Shown here: piece by piece, positions 1 through 6,687 of the stretch
Position numbering within the stretch: the stretch's first letter is position 1
Layout of the letters: every line of letters starts with the position of its first letter
Assembly: GCA_018675825.1 (NCBI GenBank)
Contig: JABGXK010000293.1
Span: 1-18,714, forward strand
Source of the DNA: Flavobacteriales bacterium
GTDB taxonomy: Bacteria > Bacteroidota > Bacteroidia > Flavobacteriales > BACL11
Reading direction: 5' to 3'
DNA: 18,714 nucleotides
The notes under the pieces: generated by a model
Told to the model about the DNA's origin: nothing
Seen by the model: only the letters and a program-made list of their open reading frames with translations
Database searches by the model: none
Made by a program: the position numbers and the translations under genes

Positions 1-528
1 GTTAATTGCACTACTCCAGCTAATTTTTTTCATGTTTTAAGGAGGCAATTAAAAAGAAACTATAGAAAACCCCTTATTGTTTTAACACCTAAAAGTCTAT
101 TAAGACATCCTAAATGTATTTCTTCAATTGATGATTTAGCAAATGGTTCTTTCTGTAATATTATAGATGATAATATTGAAAAAAACAATGTGACAAAATT
201 AGTTTTATGCTCTGGAAAGATTTATTATGAACTGATAGAGAAAAGAACTTCTTTAAAAAATAAAAATATAGCTATTGTAAGAATAGAACAAATCTATCCT
301 CTTGATATTCCTTATTTAGAGAAGATACATTTAAAATATAACAAACCTGATATCTTTTGGGTACAAGAAGAGCCTGAAAATATGGGAGCATGGTTATTTA
401 TTTTATCTGAACTTAGGTCATTAAATATACAGGTTGTGTGTAGGGAAGCTAGTGCTGCTACTGCAAGTGGATCGACAAAAGATTCATCTTATAAGCAACA
501 ATTAATAATTGATCAAGTTTTTAAATAG
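1..528 (+). CDS. sucA: 2-oxoglutarate dehydrogenase E1 component, C-terminal part (5' truncated by window)
   Basis: This is the thiamine-diphosphate E1 subunit of the 2-oxoglutarate dehydrogenase complex, which decarboxylates 2-oxoglutarate and passes the succinyl group to the E2 lipoyl arm in the TCA cycle. Frame 1 is open from the first base and encodes 175 residues up to a TAG stop. It begins with the family-typical NCTTPANFFHVLRRQL segment, followed by RKPLIVLTPKSLLRHP and, near the end, VQEEPENMGAW, all hallmarks of the SucA transketolase-like C-terminal domain. The ATG or GTG codons near position 190 are internal, because the homologous sequence continues upstream without a break. The sucB start is 52 bases downstream, and this E1-E2 order is the usual one. 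Only roughly the last fifth of a protein normally above 900 residues is present. Confidence 0.95.
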   Translation, partial: VNCTTPANFFHVLRRQLKRNYRKPLIVLTPKSLLRHPKCISSIDDLANGSFCNIIDDNIEKNNVTKLVLCSGKIYYELIEKRTSLKNKNIAIVRIEQIYPLDIPYLEKIHLKYNKPDIFWVQEEPENMGAWLFILSELRSLNIQVVCREASAATASGSTKDSSYKQQLIIDQVFK

Positions 529-545
529 AATAACTAACAATATTA

Positions 546-553
546 TACTTTTG
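546..553 (+). promoter_or_regulatory. Possible Bacteroidota -7 element ahead of sucB
   Basis: TACTTTTG matches the Bacteroidota -7 consensus TAnnTTTG exactly and lies 27 bases before the sucB ATG, in the 52-base sucA-sucB gap. I see no TTG at the -33 spacing, so a chance match in AT-rich DNA is possible. It could be an internal promoter that adds E2 transcripts to those from sucA. Confidence 0.3.
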
Positions 554-580
554 TATTACATTATTAAAAAATAAAATCTT

Positions 581-1765
581 ATGCTATTAAAGATGTTAGT
601 TCCTAGCCCAGGAGAATCAATTTCAGAAGTTGAAATTGCTGAGTGGTTAGTTGAGGATGGTGATTATGTCGAAAAAGATCAAACTATTGCTGAAATTGAT
701 TCAGATAAAGCAACTCTAGAACTTCCAGCTGAGCAGAGTGGAATGATTAAAATAGTTGTTAAAGACGGAGAGACTGTAGCTGTTGGTGATGTAGTATGTA
801 TTATAGATACTGATGCTATTATACCGGATAATATTAATAACAAGAATAATGAAAAGAAAAAAGAACCACTACCTAGCCCTTCTTCTAACAAAAAAAATGC
901 TGTAAAAAAGACTCCATTAGCTGATGTAATGATTAAAAAAAATAATATTGAACAAAAAGATATTATTGGAAGTGGTGACTTCGGGAAAATAACAAAAAAC
1001 GATGTTTTAAATATTATAAATAGAAATACCGATTCTAAAGGTAGGAGTGTTGAATTTAAAAAAATGACATCTTTAAGACGTAAGATAGCGAGTAGATTAG
1101 TTACTGTTAAAAATGAAACAGCTATGCTGACAACATTTAACGAAGTAGATATGTCTGCTGTTATGAATTTACGAGCTATATATAAAAAAGATTTTATTAC
1201 TAAACATAATATTAATCTTGGCTTTATGTCATTTTTTTCTAAAGCTGTCACAAAAGCAATAATAGAATTCCCAGATATTAATGCTATGGTAGATAGTGAA
1301 AATATAGTTCATTATAGTTATGTTGATTTAGCAATAGCTGTAAGTTCACCTAAAGGTTTAATGGTTCCTGTTATTCGAAGTGCAGAGAAATTAACCTTTA
1401 GAGAAATAGAATCTGAAATTAAGAGATTAGCACTTAAGGTAAGAGATGGAAAGATTACTATTGATGAAATGTTAAATGGTACATTTACCATTACAAACGG
1501 AGGAGTTTTTGGATCAATGCTTTCTACACCTATTATTAATCCACCTCAAAGTGCTATACTTGGCATGCATAATATTGTAGATCGTGCTATTGTTATAGAT
1601 GGAAAAGTTGTAGTTCGACCAATCATGTATCTTGCTTTATCCTATGATCATAGAATTATTGACGGAAAATCCTCTGTTGGTTTTTTATGTAAGGTTAAAG
1701 AGTTTTTAGAAAATCCAGAAGCTAATTTAATGGATAATAATATTAGAGGATCTTTAGAACTCTAG
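581..1765 (+). CDS. sucB: Dihydrolipoyl succinyltransferase, E2 of 2-oxoglutarate dehydrogenase
   Basis: E2 core enzyme (394 aa) that carries the succinyl group on a lipoyl-lysine and transfers it to CoA. Domains in order: one lipoyl domain (about residues 1-77) with the modified lysine K43 in EIDSDKATLELPA; a flexible Asn/Lys/Pro-rich linker (about 80-108); a peripheral subunit-binding domain (about 109-145, TPLADVMIKKN to GKITKNDVLN); and a catalytic acyltransferase domain (about 155-394) with the active-site HxxxDG motif as H357 and D361 in YDHRIIDG. The acidic lipoyl-site context and the SPGESISEVEIAEWL opening favour succinyl- over acetyltransferase, which agrees with sucA immediately upstream. 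Length is normal. The gene is probably co-transcribed with sucA, but a TACTTTTG box 27 bases before the ATG could give it its own start. It converges on the next gene with only 5 bases between stops. Confidence 0.97.
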   Translation: MLLKMLVPSPGESISEVEIAEWLVEDGDYVEKDQTIAEIDSDKATLELPAEQSGMIKIVVKDGETVAVGDVVCIIDTDAIIPDNINNKNNEKKKEPLPSPSSNKKNAVKKTPLADVMIKKNNIEQKDIIGSGDFGKITKNDVLNIINRNTDSKGRSVEFKKMTSLRRKIASRLVTVKNETAMLTTFNEVDMSAVMNLRAIYKKDFITKHNINLGFMSFFSKAVTKAIIEFPDINAMVDSENIVHYSYVDLAIAVSSPKGLMVPVIRSAEKLTFREIESEIKRLALKVRDGKITIDEMLNGTFTITNGGVFGSMLSTPIINPPQSAILGMHNIVDRAIVIDGKVVVRPIMYLALSYDHRIIDGKSSVGFLCKVKEFLENPEANLMDNNIRGSLEL

Positions 1766-1770
1766 ATTTT

Positions 1771-2100
1771 CTATTCTTCCGGAGCTAAAGTTAATTCTAA
1801 TCCTTCTAGATCTTCTGTAATAGGTATTTGACAACTTAATCGACTATTGTCTTCTACATTAAATGCTTCTGAAAGCATTGCCTCTTCTTGGTCTTCCATT
1901 TTTGGAAGCCTATGTTTAGATGTTATATAACACTGACATGATGCGCACATTACCATTCCACCACAAACTCCGATTGTTCCCTCTGGTGCTAATTCATATG
2001 ACCGAATAACTTCCATCAAATTCATAGCCATATCAATTGGAGCCTCAATATTGTGTAATTGACCTTCTCTATCTGTTATTAGGATTTTAACATCAGACAT
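1771..2100 (-). CDS. 2Fe-2S ferredoxin, adrenodoxin / ISC-Fdx type
   Basis: Small soluble one-electron carrier of 109 residues. The four cluster ligands are C46, C52, C55 and C90, giving C-x5-C-x2-C-x34-C, the vertebrate-type (adrenodoxin, bacterial ISC Fdx) spacing rather than the plant type. C57 is an extra cysteine beside the cluster loop. The fold cues are a beta-grasp N terminus (VKILITDREGQLHNIEAP), an acidic helix after the third Cys (MEDQEEAM) of the sort that docks reductase partners, and LSCQI at the last ligand. It lies 8 bases downstream of the ferredoxin reductase gene on the same strand, so the reductase and this protein are probably an electron-transfer pair made from one transcript. 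Recipients could be Fe-S cluster assembly or a monooxygenase; the window does not decide. Confidence 0.93.
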   Translation of the reverse strand: MSDVKILITDREGQLHNIEAPIDMAMNLMEVIRSYELAPEGTIGVCGGMVMCASCQCYITSKHRLPKMEDQEEAMLSEAFNVEDNSRLSCQIPITEDLEGLELTLAPEE

Positions 2101-2108
2101 TTAGTATA

Positions 2109-3161
2109 TTATTTATTTATTGCTTGAACTACTGATTTTGGAGCTTCTTTTCTTGTCCCATCAAAACCATCTATACCACTTACTGTTGTATATTTAAGAA
2201 CATATTTTTTGCCTGGATTTATTATTCTGTAAGCTGATTGACACATTAGAGTTGCTTCATGAAAACCACACAATATAAGTTTTAATTTTCCGGGATAAGT
2301 ATTTACATCACCAATAGCAAATATGCCTGGAATATTAGTTTGGTAATCAAATGTATTAACTTTTATTGCATTCTTTTCAATGTCTAATCCCCAATTAGCT
2401 ATTGGTCCTAATTTAGGTGATAATCCAAAGAGTGGAATAAAGTGATCAATAGCTAATTCAGTATCCTCACCATCTTTGGTTATGATTATGCTAGTTAATT
2501 TTTCTTTTCCATTTAGTTTAGTAATTTCTGCAGGTGTTATAATTTTTATTTTATTTTTATTTTTCAAGTCTCTAACCTTTTCTACTGAATCTAGTGCTCC
2601 TCTAAATTCATTTCTTCTATGAACGAGAGTTACTTCTGCATTTATATTTGCTAAAAAAATACTCCAGTCTAAAGCTGAATCTCCTCCACCTGCTATTACT
2701 ATTTTTTTGTTTCTATAAATTTCTGGATCCTTGATTATATATTCTATTCCTTTATCTTCATAAAATGAAATATTTTCTATTTGAGGTTTTCGAGGTTCAA
2801 AACTACCAAGTCCTCCAGCTATTGCAACTACCTTAGCTTGGTGCTTTGTTCCTTTATTAGTTGTTACTGTAAATATTCCCGTATCACTTTTTTCTATTTT
2901 TTCAGCTCTTTCTGCTAATGTAAAGCCAGGTTCGAATTGTTTACATTGTTCAAGCAAGTTTACAGTAAGATCTCCGGCTAATATTTCAGGGAATCCAGGT
3001 ATGTCATAGATAGGTTTTTTAGGATATATCTCAGAACATTGCCCTCCCGCTTGAGGTAGTGCGTCAATTAAGTGGCATTTTAATTTTAGTAATCCTGCTT
3101 CAAAGACAGTAAAAAGACCTGTTGGTCCTGCTCCTATTATGATTATATCAGTTTTAATCAT
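2109..3161 (-). CDS. Thioredoxin-reductase-like ferredoxin--NADP+ reductase
   Basis: FAD flavoprotein (350 aa) predicted to move electrons between NADPH and ferredoxin, of the TrxR-like FNR type known from Bacillus YumC and Chlorobium. The N-terminal FAD site GAGPTG is at residues 10-15, followed by GGQCSEIYPKKPIYDIPGFP (39-58), typical of this subfamily. The NADPH domain has GGGDSA (158-163) and HRRNEFRG (181-188), whose arginines usually bind the 2'-phosphate. FAIGD followed by KLKLILCGFHEA near the C terminus is the second FAD-binding region. The CxxC redox-active disulfide of thioredoxin reductase is absent where it would be expected (DSALDW), which supports FNR rather than TrxR. The 2Fe-2S ferredoxin gene lies 8 bases downstream, and a 2[4Fe-4S] ferredoxin is divergently transcribed upstream; either could be its partner. 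Confidence 0.9.
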   Translation of the reverse strand: MIKTDIIIIGAGPTGLFTVFEAGLLKLKCHLIDALPQAGGQCSEIYPKKPIYDIPGFPEILAGDLTVNLLEQCKQFEPGFTLAERAEKIEKSDTGIFTVTTNKGTKHQAKVVAIAGGLGSFEPRKPQIENISFYEDKGIEYIIKDPEIYRNKKIVIAGGGDSALDWSIFLANINAEVTLVHRRNEFRGALDSVEKVRDLKNKNKIKIITPAEITKLNGKEKLTSIIITKDGEDTELAIDHFIPLFGLSPKLGPIANWGLDIEKNAIKVNTFDYQTNIPGIFAIGDVNTYPGKLKLILCGFHEATLMCQSAYRIINPGKKYVLKYTTVSGIDGFDGTRKEAPKSVVQAINK

Positions 3162-3286
3162 TTATATCTTGTAAATTATTATTTCGGTAAAATTACAAAG
3201 CTTTTTTCAATTTATAATTGTTTATTATTTTTATTAGATAATAACATTAATCTAAAAAACTATATTTTTGTAAAAAACATATTAGA
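3162..3286. promoter_or_regulatory. Divergent intergenic region between ferredoxin reductase and 4Fe-4S ferredoxin
   Basis: A 125-base AT-rich spacer that must hold promoters for both flanking transcripts. On the + strand TATTTTTG at 3263-3270 matches TAnnTTTG and sits 16 bases before the ferredoxin ATG, implying a very short leader. On the - strand the nearest candidate is AAGCTTTG (3203-3196), one base off consensus. No operator-like palindrome or terminator is evident. Confidence 0.4.
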
Positions 3287-3640
3287 ATGGCAATTAAGAT
3301 TACTGATGACTGTATAAATTGTGGAGCATGTGAGCCAGAATGTCCAAATAATGCGATATATGAAGAGGATCAACCTTGGAAATTCTCTGATGGCACAGGG
3401 CTGTCTGGATCTATAACATTATTAAATGGTAAGGTAACTAATGCTGATAAAGAAAATACCGATGGTGGTTTTGCCGAAGATTTTTATTTTATTGCTACTG
3501 ATAAATGTACTGAATGTAAGGGTTTTCATGATGAACCACAATGCGCGGCAGTTTGTCCAGTAGATTGTTGTGTTTCAGATGAAGAAAATATAGAAACAGA
3601 AGAGAAACTTTTAGCTAAGAAAAATTGGATGCATTTGTAG
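3287..3640 (+). CDS. 2[4Fe-4S] ferredoxin with extended inter-motif loop
   Basis: Low-potential electron carrier of 117 residues binding two 4Fe-4S clusters. The first motif is C9-x2-C12-x2-C15-x3-C19-P. The second is C74-x2-C77-x8-C86-x3-C90-P, whose enlarged x8 spacing is the mark of the Allochromatium (Alvin) type, known for unusually negative reduction potentials. C94 and C95 follow as extra cysteines. About 54 residues separate the two motifs (19-74), longer than in classical clostridial ferredoxins, with an aromatic, acidic stretch. An acidic tail of about 20 residues ends in NWMHL. The whole design is familiar from Flavobacteriia. The gene is divergent from the FAD reductase and converges on the Nfu gene with 10 bases between stops. 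Its redox partner is not shown directly; 2-oxoacid oxidoreductases or the nearby reductase are candidates. Confidence 0.93.
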   Translation: MAIKITDDCINCGACEPECPNNAIYEEDQPWKFSDGTGLSGSITLLNGKVTNADKENTDGGFAEDFYFIATDKCTECKGFHDEPQCAAVCPVDCCVSDEENIETEEKLLAKKNWMHL

Positions 3641-3650
3641 GAATATTTAT

Positions 3651-4247
3651 TTATCCGTTTATTGCTAAAACTTCTTTTATCTCATTACCTAATTTTTGGA
3701 TTAATAATGATTCTATACCTTGCTTTAGTGTTGCTGTAGATGATGGACATCCACTGCAGGCTCCTTTTAAAATAACTTTTACTATTCCGTTATCATAAGA
3801 ATCAAATTCTATGGCTCCTCCATCTCCCTCAACTGCTGGTTTAATATACTCATCTAATAAACCTATAATATTATTTTCTATATCAGTTAATTCCTTATTA
3901 ACTTCTTTTTCAGTAATGGGAGACTCAAGATTTTTTCTCTCAACTAATTGTATATTTTTTGAATAGTTTTTTATTTCATCTTCATTTAAAATTCTTGTTA
4001 TAAAGTTCCTTAGCTCTAACGTAATCTCTTCCCATTCAATGGTATCAACTTTTGTAATTGATATAAAATTTGTACTTAAAAAAACACTTTTTACAAAGGG
4101 AAGGGAGAATATTTTATAGATCATAGGTATTTTTTTAGCATCATTTTCTTTTAAGAATTCAAGACTTTTGTCAGCTAACATTCTGTTTGAGACAAATTTC
4201 ATAACTTTTGGATTTGGAGTGCTTTCTATGTAAATACTATAATTCAT
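3651..4247 (-). CDS. Nfu-type iron-sulfur cluster carrier (NifU family, Nfu_N plus C-terminal domain)
   Basis: Predicted scaffold/carrier (198 aa) that delivers assembled 4Fe-4S clusters to client enzymes. The N-terminal Nfu_N domain covers about residues 1-85 (YIESTPNPKVMKFV, then FSLPFVKSVFLSTNFISITK). A charged linker follows, then the NifU C-terminal domain (about 125-198) with VEGDGGAIEF and the cluster-binding C164-x-x-C167 in GACSGCPSS. As I recall the family, many flavobacterial homologues are near 300 residues with two Nfu_N copies; this one has a single copy, matching the second repeat. Neighbouring ferredoxins and the reductase are plausible clients. A TATTTTTG box 14 bases upstream of the ATG may be its -7 element. 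Confidence 0.92.
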   Translation of the reverse strand: MNYSIYIESTPNPKVMKFVSNRMLADKSLEFLKENDAKKIPMIYKIFSLPFVKSVFLSTNFISITKVDTIEWEEITLELRNFITRILNEDEIKNYSKNIQLVERKNLESPITEKEVNKELTDIENNIIGLLDEYIKPAVEGDGGAIEFDSYDNGIVKVILKGACSGCPSSTATLKQGIESLLIQKLGNEIKEVLAING

Positions 4248-4261
4248 AATTTTTATTTTTA

Positions 4262-4269
4262 CAAAAATA
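4262..4269 (-). promoter_or_regulatory. Possible -7 element for the Nfu gene
   Basis: On the minus strand this reads TATTTTTG, an exact TAnnTTTG match, ending 14 bases before the Nfu start codon inside the 37-base divergent gap to the carbonic-anhydrase-like gene. No convincing -33 TTG is visible. Confidence 0.28.
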
Positions 4270-4284
4270 CAAACTCATAAAAAT

Positions 4285-4797
4285 ATGGCATTAATAAAAT
4301 CATTAAATAATTATCATCCTATAATTTCTAGAGATGTTTTTTTGGCTAATAATGCAACGGTTATAGGAGATGTTAGAATAGGAGAATATAGTAGCGTTTG
4401 GTTTAATGCAGTTATAAGAGGAGATGTAAACTCTATAATAATTGGTAGTAAAGTAAATATACAGGATGGAGTAGTTATTCACTGTACGTATAAAAAAACA
4501 ACTACAGTTATAGGTAATAATGTTTCAATTGGTCATAATGCTATAATTCATGGTTGTACACTTGAAGATAATGTTTTGATCGGAATGGGAGCTATTATTA
4601 TGGATGGAGCAGTAATTCAAAAGAATTCAATTGTAGCAGCTGGATCAGTTATAACAAAAGATACATTAGTGAAGTCAGGATCTATCTATGGTGGTCTTCC
4701 TGGAAAATTAATAAAAAAAATGTCAGAAGAAGAAATTGCAAATCTAACTTATGGTATCGCAGATAATTATGTTAAATATTCTTCTTGGTATGTTTAG
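4285..4797 (+). CDS. Gamma-class carbonic anhydrase-like hexapeptide-repeat protein
   Basis: Left-handed beta-helix protein of 170 residues, expected to be a homotrimer with metal sites between subunits. Hexapeptide repeats run from about residue 18 to 125 (for example ANNATVIGDVRIGEYSSVWF). The three histidine metal ligands of the family are in place as H66 (VVIHC), H84 and H89 (SIGHNAIIHG), with the 5-residue spacing seen in the archaeal Cam enzyme. R45-G46-D47, N58 and Q60 match conserved active-site residues. The acidic loop of Cam is absent, as in CamH/YrdA/PaaY relatives, so carbonic anhydrase activity is likely but not certain; some relatives are of unknown function or thioesterases. 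A C-terminal helix follows. It converges on murI with 4 bases between stops. Confidence 0.9.
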   Translation: MALIKSLNNYHPIISRDVFLANNATVIGDVRIGEYSSVWFNAVIRGDVNSIIIGSKVNIQDGVVIHCTYKKTTTVIGNNVSIGHNAIIHGCTLEDNVLIGMGAIIMDGAVIQKNSIVAAGSVITKDTLVKSGSIYGGLPGKLIKKMSEEEIANLTYGIADNYVKYSSWYV

Positions 4798-4801
4798 TTA
4801 A

Positions 4802-5602
4802 TTATTTCCATATATCAATTTCTTCTAATTTTATATTTTCCTTAAAAAAGAAAGAAGCACTCTTTTCAAAAGATTCAGTAAAATTTGAAACAATAAAATG
4901 ATAATAACTATTATTCGAGGAACTTTTAATATTTAGTTTTTTCAACTCTTCTTTAATATGTTTTGTGATTATTTCGGTAGAATCTATTATATGTATCTTA
5001 CTATTAAATAACTTATTAATTTCTTCTTTAATCAAAGGGTAATGTGTGCATGCTAGAATTAGTGCATTGATGCTATCTAGAGTTTTATTATCTAAATAAT
5101 TTTTTATTATAGAAGTACTAATTTCCTGATTAAAGAAGCCTTCTTCTATCATTGGAGCTAAAAGTGGTGTTTCTAATGAAACAACATTTATTAATTTATT
5201 TATTTGATTTATTTTTTTTTCATAAACGTTTGAATTAATTGTAGCTTTTGTCCCAATTACACCTATTTTTTTAATTTGATCTTGATCGTTTAAGCTATCT
5301 ACAACTGGGTCAATTACATTGTATATAGGTGTATCTGTAATATGTGTTTTAATTGCTTTATAGGCTACTGATGACGCGCTATTACAAGCAATAATTATTG
5401 CTTTACAATTTTTAGATTTTAGGAATCTAGCAATACTTAAGCTATATTGTTTTATTGCTTTATCTGATTTTTCACCATATGGTAAATGTTTTGTATCTCC
5501 AAAATATATGAAGCTTTCATTTGGAAGTGTTTTTTTAAGAGCATACGCTATAGTCAACCCTCCGATACCTGAATCAAATATACCAATTGGATTATTACAC
5601 AT
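4802..5602 (-). CDS. murI: Glutamate racemase
   Basis: Cytoplasmic, cofactor-independent racemase (266 aa) that supplies D-glutamate for the UDP-MurNAc pentapeptide of peptidoglycan. The two catalytic cysteines are visible: C73 in IIACNSASS and C185 in ILACTHYPLI, with D10-S11 in IFDSGIGGL and H187 completing the active-site set. Length is that of the family. It is the last gene of the minus-strand envelope cluster, 38 bases after the second Skp gene, and this skp-skp-murI tail is common in Bacteroidota. The C-terminal 60 residues are Lys/Asn/Ser-rich and poorly conserved, as expected. Confidence 0.96.
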   Translation of the reverse strand: MCNNPIGIFDSGIGGLTIAYALKKTLPNESFIYFGDTKHLPYGEKSDKAIKQYSLSIARFLKSKNCKAIIIACNSASSVAYKAIKTHITDTPIYNVIDPVVDSLNDQDQIKKIGVIGTKATINSNVYEKKINQINKLINVVSLETPLLAPMIEEGFFNQEISTSIIKNYLDNKTLDSINALILACTHYPLIKEEINKLFNSKIHIIDSTEIITKHIKEELKKLNIKSSSNNSYYHFIVSNFTESFEKSASFFFKENIKLEEIDIWK

Positions 5603-5640
5603 TTATTAAATAGTATCTTTAGAATGCTTTCAAGCCTTAT

Positions 5641-6138
5641 TTAAAGATTAAGTTTCTTTTTAACTTTTTGGAGGATGTTTTCACTTTCTTTAGCAAATAA
5701 GATACTTCCGACACTTTTATCAAAGATATATGTATAATCTCCTTCACTTGCTACATCTTCAATCGCTGTTCTAGCCTTTTCTAAGATTGGTTCAAGTAGC
5801 TCCTGCTCTTTGCTTTGAAGAGCTTGTTGAGCATTTTGCTGGAATGATTGAATTCTCTGTTCTAATCCAGTAATCTCAGTTACTTTATCTTGTTTTACTA
5901 AATCAGTATAAGTAGATTCGTTGCTTTGATACTCCTGAACACTTTGCTGGTATTCAGCTGTCATAGCTTGAAGTTGTGATTCTAAACTTTTTGCAAATGT
6001 TTGAACTTCCTCTTCAGCAGTTTTTCTCTCCGGCATTAAAGAAAGCAACTCTTGTGAGTCAATATATCCAAATTTATTTTGTGCATATGAACTAATTGTA
6101 ATTAAGCATGTTATTGATAGTATTAATATTTTTCTCAT
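5641..6138 (-). CDS. OmpH/Skp-family periplasmic chaperone, copy 2
   Basis: Secreted holdase (165 aa) that binds unfolded outer-membrane proteins on their way to BamA. The signal peptide is about residues 1-19 (LITISSYAQ). KFGYIDSQELLSLMPE is the family opening, followed by a long alpha-helical hairpin (about 38-125) very rich in Gln, Glu and Ala, which forms the coiled-coil tentacle. A C-terminal beta segment (YTYIFDKSVGSILFA) closes the trimer body. The gene is 22 bases downstream of the first copy. The two proteins share architecture but little sequence: this tentacle is Gln-rich, whereas the first is Lys/Glu-rich, so they may differ in clients. Confidence 0.92.
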   Translation of the reverse strand: MRKILILSITCLITISSYAQNKFGYIDSQELLSLMPERKTAEEEVQTFAKSLESQLQAMTAEYQQSVQEYQSNESTYTDLVKQDKVTEITGLEQRIQSFQQNAQQALQSKEQELLEPILEKARTAIEDVASEGDYTYIFDKSVGSILFAKESENILQKVKKKLNL

Positions 6139-6160
6139 TTTTTTGTTTTTATTAGATTAT

Positions 6161-6670
6161 TTAATATCCTAGTATTTCTAGTATTTCATCACTTTTATCA
6201 AGATTTGGATCTGTATATAGCATTATTAGATCACTAGAGCTGTCAAATATAATTGCGTATTTATTATTGCTAGCTAGCTTCTGTACGGCATCATATATTT
6301 TATCTTGAATAGGTTTTATAAGCTCTTGTCTTTTCATATATAAATTACCTTCAGGAGCAAAATATTTTTTTTGTAAATCTTTTGCTTCAATTTCCTTACT
6401 CATGATTGCTTCTTCTCTTTTATTTTTCATAGGCTCAGTAAGCAAAACTTGCTCTTGTTGATATGCTCGATACATTGCATCGATATCTGCATATTTAGTT
6501 TCAATTTCTTTTTGCCATTCTGCTGAAAAAGCATCTAATTTATCTTGAGCTTGTTTAAATTCAGGGATTTTATTAAGTATATAATCAGTATCAATATATG
6601 TAAATTTCTGAGCATTTACATTAGTATTGTTTATTAGTAATATTAGTAAGAGGTAAATTATTTTTTTCAT
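6161..6670 (-). CDS. OmpH/Skp-family periplasmic chaperone, copy 1
   Basis: Secreted chaperone of 169 residues for outer-membrane proteins, encoded directly after bamA (17-base gap). The signal peptide is about residues 1-20 (LLILLINNTNVNAQ). KFTYIDTDYILNKIPEF matches the OmpH start. A charged coiled-coil segment (about 35-115, with KNKREEAIMSKEIEAKDLQKKYF) follows, then a short beta element (KYAIIFDSSSDLIMLY) and a short Asp/Glu-rich tail. Length and order match the pair of Skp homologues that follow bamA throughout Bacteroidota. An exact TAnnTTTG match on the minus strand (6686-6679) lies within the bamA-skp junction, so partly independent transcription is possible but unproven. Confidence 0.92.
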   Translation of the reverse strand: MKKIIYLLLILLINNTNVNAQKFTYIDTDYILNKIPEFKQAQDKLDAFSAEWQKEIETKYADIDAMYRAYQQEQVLLTEPMKNKREEAIMSKEIEAKDLQKKYFAPEGNLYMKRQELIKPIQDKIYDAVQKLASNNKYAIIFDSSSDLIMLYTDPNLDKSDEILEILGY

Positions 6671-6687
6671 ATTTTCTACAAATTTAG

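Noticed and set aside
679..1251. Minus-strand open frame of 190 codons opposite sucB
   Set aside because: It lies wholly inside a clear sucB, its translation is low-complexity hydrophobic sequence with no family features, and it has no upstream signals.
1752..1790. Spaced inverted repeat CTTTAG/CTAAAG around the sucB-ferredoxin junction
   Set aside because: Six-base arms of mostly A/T with a loop of about 27 bases are expected by chance and would form a very weak stem.
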